Part shown: positions 17,320 through 25,768 of the stretch, piece after piece
Layout: every line of letters starts with the position of its first letter
How positions within the stretch are numbered: the stretch's first letter is position 1
Assembly: GCA_017640445.1 (NCBI GenBank)
Contig: JAEPQQ010000036.1
Coordinates: 1-35,999 of the forward strand
Direction of reading: 5' to 3'
Origin: Bacteroidia bacterium
Lineage (GTDB): Bacteria; Bacteroidota; Bacteroidia; NS11-12g; UBA9320
Length of the DNA: 35,999 nucleotides
Program-made: the position numbers and the translations under genes
Notes under the pieces: generated by a model
The model's database searches: none
The model's input: only the letters and a program-made list of their open reading frames with translations
Told to the model about the DNA's origin: nothing

Positions 17320-17829
17320 ATGAGTAAATATTATTTAATTTTCGGTGGTATTGCCGGAATCTCATCCGCTATACTGGAATACCTGCTCTTTTCTGGAAAA
17401 CTAGGATTCGACAAAATGGGAGGTGTTCTTTTTGGCAAGGTCCTGGGCCTCATTATTTGCATCGTTTTTGCCGTAATCCTTATCAAAAAGCTCAACAACG
17501 GTATCAGTTTTATGCGCACGTCATTCAGTGGTCTCATGATTGCCCTGATTTGTTCTGCTGTATCCGGAATCGGGTATTCTTACATGTACTATCCAGACGG
17601 TGCTTTCTTTAACGATGCCAAGGAATACACCTTTGAATACTGGAAAGAAGCCAATAAAGATGACCCCAAAGAACTCGCACGGGCCGAAGAACAGAGAGAA
17701 GACATTGAACGCACTTACTCACTTCGTTATCACACCATCCTTGATTTGGGGACATTCATGACCATTGGTCTTGTTTTCACGGCATTTCTCGCTGGTATTG
17801 TTGGAGACCGAAGAAGCTTGGCCGGTTAA
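17320..17829 (+). CDS. DUF4199 membrane protein
   Basis: A 169-residue integral membrane protein with about four hydrophobic segments (3-22, 34-53, 65-85 and 143-163) and a charged loop of about 50 residues between the third and fourth. The layout and length match the DUF4199 family of Bacteroidota, which has no known function. It is followed 10 bases later by the SRPBCC gene, so the two are likely co-translated. Confidence 0.75.
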   Translation: MSKYYLIFGGIAGISSAILEYLLFSGKLGFDKMGGVLFGKVLGLIICIVFAVILIKKLNNGISFMRTSFSGLMIALICSAVSGIGYSYMYYPDGAFFNDAKEYTFEYWKEANKDDPKELARAEEQREDIERTYSLRYHTILDLGTFMTIGLVFTAFLAGIVGDRRSLAG

Positions 17830-17839
17830 AACACACATT

Positions 17840-18253
17840 ATGACAGAAATATCGAGTGACGAAATAAAGGTAAATCGAGGCGTTGATAAGGTGTACACAT
17901 TTCTCAAAGACCTGCGCAATCTGAAAAACCTGATGCCTGAAGATGTAGGTGGTTTTGAAGCAACGGAAGAGGAAGCTCAACTAGACCTTAAAGGTCTCGG
18001 AAAGTTTTCAATCAGCATAACGGATCAAGAAGAAAATAAGCGAATCAAATTGACACCAAAAGGAAAACTGCCGTTCAAATTTGATATTGAATGGTTGCTT
18101 ACTAACAACGGTGACAATTCTGTGGTAGTAGGACGTATCAATGCAGAGCTTAACATGTTTATGAAGATGATGGCGGAGCCCAAGCTCAGAAGTTTTCTTG
18201 ACAGTCAGGCACATAAACTAAAGGATTACCTGGAATCCGAAATTCAAGAATAG
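17840..18253 (+). CDS. SRPBCC (START-like) family protein
   Basis: Starting at the ATG at 17840 (the open frame extends upstream into the DUF4199 gene), the product is 137 residues. The N-terminal VDKVYTFLKDLRNLKNLMP segment is the first helix of the START/polyketide-cyclase fold, followed by alternating strands and a long C-terminal helix ending YLESEIQE. This fold makes a hydrophobic cavity for lipids or other ligands; no catalytic residues can be named. It precedes the acyltransferase gene by 2 bases, and a link to lipid metabolism is only an inference from position. Confidence 0.75.
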   Translation: MTEISSDEIKVNRGVDKVYTFLKDLRNLKNLMPEDVGGFEATEEEAQLDLKGLGKFSISITDQEENKRIKLTPKGKLPFKFDIEWLLTNNGDNSVVVGRINAELNMFMKMMAEPKLRSFLDSQAHKLKDYLESEIQE

Positions 18254-18255
18254 CT

Positions 18256-19002
18256 ATGAAGACGTTTTTGAGATTCACGTGGGCCATATATTTCTTCATA
18301 TGGTTTCTGGTGGTATTTCTTCTCTTCTACCCTCTTTTTCTCCTCTTTCTTTCTAACCGAAAACATTACGCCAAAGCACATAAACTTAGGGCAATATGGG
18401 GTCGAATTATCATGTTTCTAAGTGGTTTACGCCCCAAAACAACGTTTGAGCAACAACTCGACCCGCAGGGACAATACATCTTCGTCGCCAACCATTTCAG
18501 CTACCTCGACATTCTCAGTCTCAACGTCCAAACCGGGTTTTACTTTCGCTTTCTGGCAAAAAGTGAACTGGCGAAGATCCCCGTGTTCAATATCTTTTTT
18601 AAGACCATCGATATTGCCGTAGAACGAAAAAGTATGCGAGGCGCCATGGAAGCCTTCCGTTTGGCAGGGAATGCGCTGAACGAAGGTGACAGCCTGGGCA
18701 TCTTCCCGGAAGGAGGTATCGCCGACCAGGTACCGAATATGGTTCGATTTAAATCTGGTGCGTTTCGGATGGCCATTGAAAACAACATTCCGGTGGTACC
18801 AATAACCATTGTCGACAATTGGAAACGACTACCACAGGGTGGACTGGATAGTGGAGGCACGCCCGGAAAAATGCGCATGGTTGTGCACAATCCCATTCCT
18901 ACCTCGGAACTTACAACCGACCATTTAAGCGATCTCATGGATCGTACATACAACATCATTCAAAATACGTTTGATAGACTTAACTTTGAAGTCGGAAAAT
19001 GA
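18256..19002 (+). CDS. plsC: 1-acyl-sn-glycerol-3-phosphate acyltransferase (PlsC family)
   Basis: The enzyme adds the second acyl chain to lysophosphatidic acid at the inner membrane. The 248-residue protein has an N-terminal hydrophobic anchor (about 7-33), the catalytic HX4D motif as NHFSYLD with H80 and D85, and the FPEGG substrate-binding motif at 150-154, followed by FKSGAF. Length and motif spacing are normal. Its stop overlaps the gatC start by four bases (ATGA). Other lysophospholipid acyltransferases share these motifs, so the exact acceptor is not certain. Confidence 0.88.
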   Translation: MKTFLRFTWAIYFFIWFLVVFLLFYPLFLLFLSNRKHYAKAHKLRAIWGRIIMFLSGLRPKTTFEQQLDPQGQYIFVANHFSYLDILSLNVQTGFYFRFLAKSELAKIPVFNIFFKTIDIAVERKSMRGAMEAFRLAGNALNEGDSLGIFPEGGIADQVPNMVRFKSGAFRMAIENNIPVVPITIVDNWKRLPQGGLDSGGTPGKMRMVVHNPIPTSELTTDHLSDLMDRTYNIIQNTFDRLNFEVGK

Positions 19003-19289
19003 AGATCACTGATACCAAAATAGACGAATTATCGCACCTGGCACGGCTTCAATTTGAAGACCAGGATAAGGAACAGATCAAGACTGACCTTGAGCGCATA
19101 CTTGCGTTTTGCGAAAAACTCAACGAACTGGACACTTCAGATGTTGAACCGTTGGTTTATATGTCCGACCGCGTCAACCCACTACGGGAAGACGAGGTAG
19201 AAGCCTCGCTTCCAAAAGAAGACGTACTAAAAAATGCCCCTTCTGCAGACTCGGATTACTTTAAGGTACCCAAGGTGATAAATAAGTAG
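18999..19289 (+). CDS. gatC: Aspartyl/glutamyl-tRNA(Asn/Gln) amidotransferase subunit C
   Basis: GatC is the small stabilising subunit of the GatCAB amidotransferase, which forms Gln-tRNA(Gln) and/or Asn-tRNA(Asn). The 96-residue length is typical. Recognisable motifs are the N-terminal HLARLQF helix, the ILAFCEKLNELDTSDVEPL central block and a C-terminal FKVPKVI tail. gatA and gatB are not in this window, which is usual where the subunits are dispersed. It is tightly packed between plsC and the cobalamin adenosyltransferase gene. Confidence 0.93.
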   Translation: MKITDTKIDELSHLARLQFEDQDKEQIKTDLERILAFCEKLNELDTSDVEPLVYMSDRVNPLREDEVEASLPKEDVLKNAPSADSDYFKVPKVINK

Positions 19290-19291
19290 CA

Positions 19292-19843
19292 ATGAAGGTT
19301 TACACTAAGAAAGGAGACCTCGGAAAGACTTCAATTCTCGGTCAAACCAATGTAGACAAGGACGATCTGCGCATCATTGCTTACGGCACGGTAGATGAAT
19401 TAAACAGCGTGGTTGGCCATGTTTCCAGCCTCACCACGAATAAGGACTTGATCGATCAACTGGAGACTATCCAAAATACCTTGTTCTCTCTTGGTTCGGA
19501 ATTGGCCTCAATGCCAGACGTGTTTGAAAAGCTCAAGCTCGAACAAGTGGGAGAAAAAGAAATTACCGCGTTAGAGGTATGGATCGATGATCAAACTGGG
19601 TTACTTCCTCCATTAAAGTCGTTTGTACTTCCGGGAGGATGCCAGGGCAATGCTGTTGCTCACCAGGCCCGAACCGTTTGTAGACGCGCTGAACGCAAGT
19701 GCGTAACCCTTGCCAAACACATTGACCTTCGCCCGGAAGTGATTCAATACCTGAATCGACTATCGGACTACTTCTTTACTGTGGCACGTACCTTATCCAG
19801 ATTGGAAAATGTGCCGGAGATCGAATGGAAACCCAGGGCTTAG
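19292..19843 (+). CDS. pduO: Cob(I)alamin adenosyltransferase, PduO type
   Basis: This ATP-dependent enzyme forms adenosylcobalamin, the cofactor of methylmalonyl-CoA mutase and other mutases. The 183-residue protein shows the N-terminal ATP-binding TKKGDLGKTSILG at 5-17, the AYGTVDELNS block at 30-39, FVLPGG at 111-116, RRAER at 131-135 and NRLSDYFFTVAR at 155-166. All are hallmark residues of the PduO/MMAB family. It ends the plus-strand operon; its stop overlaps by four bases the stop of the convergent lipoprotein gene. Confidence 0.93.
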   Translation: MKVYTKKGDLGKTSILGQTNVDKDDLRIIAYGTVDELNSVVGHVSSLTTNKDLIDQLETIQNTLFSLGSELASMPDVFEKLKLEQVGEKEITALEVWIDDQTGLLPPLKSFVLPGGCQGNAVAHQARTVCRRAERKCVTLAKHIDLRPEVIQYLNRLSDYFFTVARTLSRLENVPEIEWKPRA

Positions 19844-20652
19844 TTCTTCCCGTTTTTCTTTTTCCACTCTTCGTATTGTTGTGCTTCTTGTTGCGCTTTC
19901 CGTGCCTGGCTCGAAGACGATGTTCCTGCATTTGGCACTTGACCAACGCCTGCTCCCGCAGCCTGTTGCTGATAAGCCGCCAGTTGCTGTCTCAATGCCA
20001 TAGCCTCCTGATAATCCGGAGCAACCTGCAACGCTTTCTGAAGAAAGTCTACCCCGTTTTGTGCATCGTTCTGCTGAAACGCATATTGCGCCTTAAACAA
20101 AAGCGCTCCTGCTTTTATATCTACGGTTTGAGTACCACCGCTGGCAGTAGCCGCCTCAAATGTTCCGGTACCCGAATCGGCAATTACCTTGTCCATTAGT
20201 TCCAAGGCTCTTGATATATTTTGCTGATAGATGGCTACCTGACCCATAGAAAACAAGTAAGTGGGGTCGTTTAACTCTTTGTGCAGGGTATTAAAATTCT
20301 TATATGCACTGGCGTAATCGCCATTATAACTTTGCCCCAATGCGATCAATTCAAGAAGGCTAAAGTTCTTTGGATTGCCGTCCATTACCTTTTGCCCAAG
20401 CTCTAAACCAGCGTCGATCTTCCCTCCTCTTAGATAGATCCGGGCCAGCGAATCGGTGTACACCATATTAGCGGTATCGTCAAGCAAAAGATGATTCAGG
20501 GCAACCGCCGCCGTTTGATAGTCTTCGAACTTGATCGCCCGGTTATACAAACGTTCATATCGCTCTAAATCAGAGGTAGAACCTCCATTTGTTTTGGTCT
20601 CACAAGCGGCAAAAACAAGGGCCACCATGCTTATCAACAATACCTTTTTCAT
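19840..20652 (-). CDS. TPR-repeat lipoprotein
   Basis: A 270-residue protein with a lipoprotein signal peptide (MKKVLLISMVALVFAAC, acceptor Cys at 17). The mature part is helical with about four to five tetratricopeptide-like repeats (for example around residues 30-60, 66-100, 100-135 and 175-210), then a Gln/Ala/Gly/Ser-rich linker and a charged tail ending KKKNGKN. It is probably membrane-anchored facing the periplasm and mediates protein contacts; no specific partner can be named. It is divergent from the giant PKD protein gene, and its end overlaps the preceding plus-strand gene. Confidence 0.82.
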   Translation of the reverse strand: MKKVLLISMVALVFAACETKTNGGSTSDLERYERLYNRAIKFEDYQTAAVALNHLLLDDTANMVYTDSLARIYLRGGKIDAGLELGQKVMDGNPKNFSLLELIALGQSYNGDYASAYKNFNTLHKELNDPTYLFSMGQVAIYQQNISRALELMDKVIADSGTGTFEAATASGGTQTVDIKAGALLFKAQYAFQQNDAQNGVDFLQKALQVAPDYQEAMALRQQLAAYQQQAAGAGVGQVPNAGTSSSSQARKAQQEAQQYEEWKKKNGKN

Positions 20653-20764
20653 TTGAATTAATTTGTCGGCGAAATTAACCAGAAATAGCTGACTTCCATA
20701 GAGATTAAAGGAATGTTCATCACTTTTTTGATTCCTGTGCAGCCTCAGTTTAATTGTGCATAAC

Positions 20765-20795
20765 TTGTGTATCTCATATTTTATACATTACTTTG
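20765..20795 (+). promoter_or_regulatory. Candidate promoter of the PKD-array protein gene (TTG-20-TTACTTTG)
   Basis: TTG at 20765-20767 and TTACTTTG at 20788-20795 (one mismatch to TAnnTTTG) are 20 bases apart. A transcript starting near 20802 supports the ATG at 20843 and excludes the upstream in-frame ATG at 20756. The remainder of the divergent gap (20653-20842, 190 bases) holds no other clear feature; a weak minus-strand box with one mismatch is at 20670-20677 before the lipoprotein gene. Confidence 0.4.
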
Positions 20796-20842
20796 TACTG
20801 CTGACAAATGCGACTACTACTACTTTAAAACGTCAGCGCGTG

Positions 20843-23800
20843 ATGAAAAGATTATTAACTACTGCTGTTTTCACGGCTCTTCTGCATTTTGCTGCTTTTT
20901 CGCAGTGCTCTAATCTTAAACTTTCGGTTGACAAGAAATTTCAGTGTGCTCCAGGTATTGTTAATTTTAAACTTTCCGGTGCTCCTGCTGGTTCGTCATA
21001 CTCATGGGATTTTGGCAACGGCTTTATTGCCAATACCGATACGGTATATGAGTTCTTTCTAAACCCTCAGATCATTGACGTTACGGTTCAGGTAACTTTC
21101 CCTAATGGCACCAACTGTACGGTTCAGGAAAATGGTATTGCTGAAATTCTGGGTAAACCCGCACTAAACTTCGAAATTTCCCGAACCAAATTGTGCGATG
21201 GCCCCGACACCGTTCGACTTATCAATACTACGCCTAACACAAAGGAAATTAGCTGGATTGTGGATGGTACGAACTACTTCAGCGCCCCGGACACACTAAT
21301 TCATCAGTTTAAGACCCCGGGAAATAAAGACATTAACATGGTAGTTACCGATTCCTTCGGATGTCGCAACGTAAAGGAATTTACCCATGTAGCAGAAGTT
21401 CTCCCTGATGTAAACGTAAACTTCGTAGCCGATCATACTGACGGTTGCGTAACAAAAAACGTGCAGTTCACCGCCCTTTTGAATAAGAACGGGCAAAAAG
21501 TAGTCAAATACGACTGGGCATTTGAAGGTGCTCACCTAAAATCCGCAAAAGGTCTAACCCCACCCGTATTGCGCTATTCGCAGTCTGGCAAGTACGGCGC
21601 AGCCCTCACTGTAACAACAGACAAGGGTTGTGTGCATGACTTAAAAAAGGAAGACTATCTTGAATTTGGTGACTCTATTCAGTTAGAAATAGATATCAAA
21701 GACCAGATTCTATGCATGAAAGACAGCACCGTTCTTAAAGTTAAGAACCCAATTGAAGGGGGTAGATACTTTTGGAATGTATCTGGCGACCCGGACACCA
21801 CAATGAGGTCTCAAACCGAGATTACCACAAAGTTTGACAAGCCCGGAGAATTTAACGTTAGCCTGGTACTGAATTACGGCGGTTGCTTTTCCATGATAAA
21901 CCTAAAAGATGCTATCAAGGTAAAAGAACTTAAGGCTCAGTTTAAGAGTTCAGACAACTACCATTGCTATACGCCACACATCACCCACATAAAAAACACT
22001 TCTACGTCGTATAACAACGTTCCCCTAACCTATCAGTGGTCAGTGTCTGACCTCGACAGCACCCTACTCTCCAGAACGTATAAAAAAGATCTAAATTATG
22101 CTTCTCCAAGCTGGGGGCGGTATACAGTTGAATTAATTGTTAAAGACCCATTTGGCTGCACCGATACGATGCACGCCCGACAATACATTCGGGTAGACTC
22201 CATTCGACCTGCCATATCAGCCGAAGAACGCATTGGTTGCGTTAACCAAAAGATTACACTCCGAACAAGCACGCCAGCCAGCTCTTACATTTCGAGCGAT
22301 TCTTTCTACTGGAAGATATACGACCTTGATGGTAAGAAAATTCATAACTCAGGGCGCGGCCGTGATATAACTCAATCCTTTTCAAAGCCAGGATACTACA
22401 ACGTAACGCTTTATGCAGGAAATACAATCGGATGTAAGGATACCTTAGGTGCGAAAAAGTTTATACACATTATTGAACCTAAAAAAGATTTTAAGGTAAA
22501 CACTCCGTTGATCTGTGCACACGAAGAAGCCGAAATCGAAGCCACCACAACACCCCGAACTGCACCGTTCCAGTATACATGGGAAGTGATTCATCAGAAA
22601 ACTTCTATTACAAGTGAGTTGGAAACAGATACAGCGAGAAAACGAAATGTTCGACTTGACCACATTGGGAAATATGACATCCGATACAAACACCAAATAA
22701 ACAAAGGCTGTATTGATTCATTTGAGAAAAAAGCAGCGATCCATGTAAACGGTTTAGTAGGAGAAATTAAGCTCACAAAAGCAAGCGGATGTGTCCCTAT
22801 GGAAACTCAATCCAGTTTCGTGGTGCGGGAAAACGTGCACATAGGCGATACGTCTAACAAACTCAACTATACCTGGCACGCTTCACCTGGAGATGGGGTT
22901 ACCATTTCTTCGAACACCTCTGCCAAGCCAACTTTTACTTTTACCAAATCGGGCACTTATACCATATACATGACTGCCTGGAACTCGGTTAACTGTAAGT
23001 ACAGCTCTAAATCGGTTGACATATTGGTGGGTGTTGTAGCCGACTTTGAACTGGATCGCAACAACGTTTGCGCCAATGAAACGGTTTCAATAACCAACAA
23101 ATCACTGTTGCAACCAGCCAAGCTCGAATGGTCGGTTATCTCTTCAGGAGATTACTCGCTTAATCAGACAACTGACCCAATACAGTTTGTACCTAAAAGT
23201 GACACGTTTTACGACATCCGGCTGATCGCGTCGAAAGACGATGCCTGTTTCGACACAATGACCAAGCGGGTACACTCCCTAATTGTAACAAGCGATTTTG
23301 AGATGGCTGACACCCATTTGTACTGTGCCCCAGCCTATGCTCAGTTTAATACACTGAGCCACAAAGCCGACACCTTCTTTTGGGATTTCGGCGATGGTTC
23401 TACCATCAAATCTACAGACCCATATATTGCTAATATCTATCAACGGAATACAGGTGCCGAAAAAGGATTCGACGTTACCCTAATCTCAAAGAGTTTCCTG
23501 GGTTGTGCTGATACACTAACCATTGAAAGCGCCGTTAAGATTTTCGGCCCTGTACCTGAATTTAGTATTGGCAACAACGTTGGCTGTGAACCTTTAACCG
23601 TAAACTTTACAAATAAGAGTAAGTCGGTTGCGCAGTACTTTCTGAACTTCGACGATAATACAAATCTCGATTCAACTAACTTCGATACTCACACCTATCG
23701 GGTACAAACTACAAACTTGTCTCAACGATTTATCCCAAGTGTTTACGCTTTGGATAGCCTTGGGTGCGCGGCAATTTATGAAAGCCCCGACACCATATTG

Positions 23801-25672
23801 GTTTTGAAAAGACCTAAAGCAATTCCATCGGACCAGGAAATTGAAGGATGCTCTCCTGTTCAAGTCGCATTGAATGATGAAAGCCAAAGAATTACAAGCA
23901 GAAGCTGGCTTTTAAACGGATCAGAAATCTCGCGAGAGACCTCTATCACTCCTTCAATTTCCGAACCCGGGAATCACGTAATCGAATTGGTTGTAACCAA
24001 TCAAAACAACTGTTCCGACACCTCAACCTTCGGAATAACAGTTCACGAAAACCCCAAGGCGCATTACACTCTTACCCAGATTCCATGTCTGAATGAAGCC
24101 ATTGAGGCACTCGGACATTCCAATCAGGTGATTGAGAAGTGGGTCTGGACCATCGAGAACCTGGCCATTGTTGACACAACCTCGACTCCTGTTTATCCAT
24201 TTACCTTTTCAGAATCGGGCAACTACAGGCTTCAAATGAAGGCCATTACGCAAAACGGCTGTACCGATGAATTCGACTCCACCTTCCTTATTCGTGGAGT
24301 TGACGACATTCCTGAGGGTGAAATCGAATACGTTACCGTAAACGATTTAGACGAAATAGAAGTTCACTGGAAGGCGATCAGCCCTGACTTCATCAGCTAT
24401 ACCACTGTAAAAGACAATGAAACACAGCAGGTGTTGTATCAGGATGTTGTGAATGCCGAATCAATGGTTAAGGTTCTGTACAGCAATCTTAAACAACAAC
24501 ATTGCTTCATCCTTTCACACACCAATTACTGTGGTGAAAACGGCGTTGAGTCGCATTCTCATTGCCCGGTGATTCTCAATGTACAAAAGGCTGGCAACTT
24601 TGAGTTGAAACTGGATTGGTCTTCGTATACCGGATGGTCAGATGTGGACGAATACGTTATCTATCGATCTGATGACGGCGTTTCTTTTGAAGAACTTGTA
24701 AAAGTAGATGGTTCTACCCATACATATACCGACGAACTGCTTTGTGACCAAGAATATTGTTACGTAGTAGAAGCCAGACTTGGAGAGCTCAAGTCCCGTT
24801 CGAACAAAGACCGAAACCGTCCCGATTACTTCCAGACCACTCTTCCTTTGGATGTGACATATGCCACCGTTGAAAACAATGAATATGTGGAAGTTAACTG
24901 GGATGAACCTAAGACCAACTATCCGGTTACTTACCGATTAAATCAGTACGACGCTTACGGCACTTCTCTTCTTTATTCTTTCGACCTGAATACAACCAGT
25001 TTCATAGATGAAGAGTTGGATGTAAACTCTGAGAATTTCATATACAAGGTTCAAATACTTGACCACTGTGGGATAGCAGGTACTGAAGGCTACCAGGGCA
25101 AACCAATATTACTCGAAGGCTTTTATCAGGATGACGCCTCTCATTTAAGTTGGTCGGCTTATGAAGAATGGGATGAAGGAGTGGACTTCTACGAGATTCA
25201 GATTGAGATCAACGGTATGTTCGAAACCATTGCTACCGTTCCAGGTAGTCAAACCGCTTATGTTGACAAAGAATTTCACGATGAGATTAATGAAGATTAC
25301 GTTTATCGCGTTGTAGCGGTTTCGTTTAATGCCCATGTGACCAGTACGTCGAATCATGTTTCTCTGCAAGGTGCATCTTTTGTTTGGGTACCAAATGCTT
25401 TTAGCCCGAACGAAGATGATCACAACCCAAACTTCAAGCCTTCAGCACAGTTTGTTTACCTGGTAAACGACGGCACGTATCGCGATTATGAAATGAAAAT
25501 ATTCAATCGTTGGGGAGAAGAACTTTTTGTCACCAATGATATTAACCACGGGTGGGACGGCACCTATAAGAACAAGCCGTGTGAGTCGGAGATGTACCTG
25601 TACCACATCCGAGTTACCGGTTTAGACCGTGTTGTATACGATAAAAAAGGTCTTGTTAGGCTAATGCGATAA
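20843..25672 (+). CDS. Giant PKD-array surface protein with type IX secretion (type B) C-terminal domain
   Basis: The ATG at 20843 begins a signal peptide (MKRLLTTAVFTALLHFAAFS-Q), giving 1609 residues; the open frame starts 87 bases earlier but the candidate promoter lies inside that extension. Residues 35 to about 1153 form 13 PKD/Ig-like modules of 79-93 residues, with WDFGNG and WDFGDG typical of PKD domains in the first and tenth. Every module has a Cys at its start and a second about 55-69 residues later. Four fn3-like modules follow, then the type B sorting domain (PNAFSPNEDDHN, FNRWGEELF, WDGTYKNK, ending LVRLMR). It is most likely an adhesin or matrix component on the cell surface, exported by the type IX system. 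An intrinsic terminator follows directly. Confidence 0.9.
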   Translation: MKRLLTTAVFTALLHFAAFSQCSNLKLSVDKKFQCAPGIVNFKLSGAPAGSSYSWDFGNGFIANTDTVYEFFLNPQIIDVTVQVTFPNGTNCTVQENGIAEILGKPALNFEISRTKLCDGPDTVRLINTTPNTKEISWIVDGTNYFSAPDTLIHQFKTPGNKDINMVVTDSFGCRNVKEFTHVAEVLPDVNVNFVADHTDGCVTKNVQFTALLNKNGQKVVKYDWAFEGAHLKSAKGLTPPVLRYSQSGKYGAALTVTTDKGCVHDLKKEDYLEFGDSIQLEIDIKDQILCMKDSTVLKVKNPIEGGRYFWNVSGDPDTTMRSQTEITTKFDKPGEFNVSLVLNYGGCFSMINLKDAIKVKELKAQFKSSDNYHCYTPHITHIKNTSTSYNNVPLTYQWSVSDLDSTLLSRTYKKDLNYASPSWGRYTVELIVKDPFGCTDTMHARQYIRVDSIRPAISAEERIGCVNQKITLRTSTPASSYISSDSFYWKIYDLDGKKIHNSGRGRDITQSFSKPGYYNVTLYAGNTIGCKDTLGAKKFIHIIEPKKDFKVNTPLICAHEEAEIEATTTPRTAPFQYTWEVIHQKTSITSELETDTARKRNVRLDHIGKYDIRYKHQINKGCIDSFEKKAAIHVNGLVGEIKLTKASGCVPMETQSSFVVRENVHIGDTSNKLNYTWHASPGDGVTISSNTSAKPTFTFTKSGTYTIYMTAWNSVNCKYSSKSVDILVGVVADFELDRNNVCANETVSITNKSLLQPAKLEWSVISSGDYSLNQTTDPIQFVPKSDTFYDIRLIASKDDACFDTMTKRVHSLIVTSDFEMADTHLYCAPAYAQFNTLSHKADTFFWDFGDGSTIKSTDPYIANIYQRNTGAEKGFDVTLISKSFLGCADTLTIESAVKIFGPVPEFSIGNNVGCEPLTVNFTNKSKSVAQYFLNFDDNTNLDSTNFDTHTYRVQTTNLSQRFIPSVYALDSLGCAAIYESPDTILVLKRPKAIPSDQEIEGCSPVQVALNDESQRITSRSWLLNGSEISRETSITPSISEPGNHVIELVVTNQNNCSDTSTFGITVHENPKAHYTLTQIPCLNEAIEALGHSNQVIEKWVWTIENLAIVDTTSTPVYPFTFSESGNYRLQMKAITQNGCTDEFDSTFLIRGVDDIPEGEIEYVTVNDLDEIEVHWKAISPDFISYTTVKDNETQQVLYQDVVNAESMVKVLYSNLKQQHCFILSHTNYCGENGVESHSHCPVILNVQKAGNFELKLDWSSYTGWSDVDEYVIYRSDDGVSFEELVKVDGSTHTYTDELLCDQEYCYVVEARLGELKSRSNKDRNRPDYFQTTLPLDVTYATVENNEYVEVNWDEPKTNYPVTYRLNQYDAYGTSLLYSFDLNTTSFIDEELDVNSENFIYKVQILDHCGIAGTEGYQGKPILLEGFYQDDASHLSWSAYEEWDEGVDFYEIQIEINGMFETIATVPGSQTAYVDKEFHDEINEDYVYRVVAVSFNAHVTSTSNHVSLQGASFVWVPNAFSPNEDDHNPNFKPSAQFVYLVNDGTYRDYEMKIFNRWGEELFVTNDINHGWDGTYKNKPCESEMYLYHIRVTGLDRVVYDKKGLVRLMR
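20945..24303 (+). repeat. Thirteen tandem Cys-paired PKD-like protein modules
   Basis: Module starts, marked by Cys, fall at residues 35, 118, 202, 291, 375, 466, 558, 650, 743, 828, 915, 1003 and 1082 of the protein. The second Cys, often as GC before a short DT/RN segment, is found in all thirteen. The DNA copies have diverged strongly, so this is an ancient protein-level repeat and not a recent DNA duplication. Confidence 0.8.
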
Positions 25673-25690
25673 CGTTTGTTTATTGTTTTA

Positions 25691-25719
25691 AAGGGCCATC
25701 CATTGGATGGCCTTTTTTT
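25691..25719 (+). terminator. Intrinsic terminator after the PKD-array gene
   Basis: A perfect 8-base-pair stem GGCCATCC/GGATGGCC with an ATT loop is followed by seven T. It lies 19 bases past the stop codon and isolates the gene from ffh. Confidence 0.9.
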
Positions 25720-25741
25720 ATTATTCTACCTCCCTATTCAC

Positions 25742-25749
25742 TATGTTTG
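25742..25749 (+). promoter_or_regulatory. Candidate -7 box for ffh (TATGTTTG)
   Basis: An exact TAnnTTTG match between the terminator and ffh, predicting a transcript start near 25756 and a leader of only about 13 bases. No -33 element is visible. Confidence 0.45.
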
Positions 25750-25768
25750 CAGTCCAATTGAATAACGC

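Noticed and set aside
17765..17839. A 25-residue N-terminal extension of the SRPBCC protein.
   Set aside because: It overlaps the end of the DUF4199 gene, and the ATG at 17840 gives the usual domain start.
20756..20842. A 29-residue N-terminal extension of the PKD-array protein.
   Set aside because: It contains the candidate promoter and would displace a textbook signal peptide that starts at 20843.
20945..24303. The PKD array considered as a recent DNA repeat or recombination hotspot.
   Set aside because: Modules share pattern residues only; I see no extended nucleotide identity between copies.
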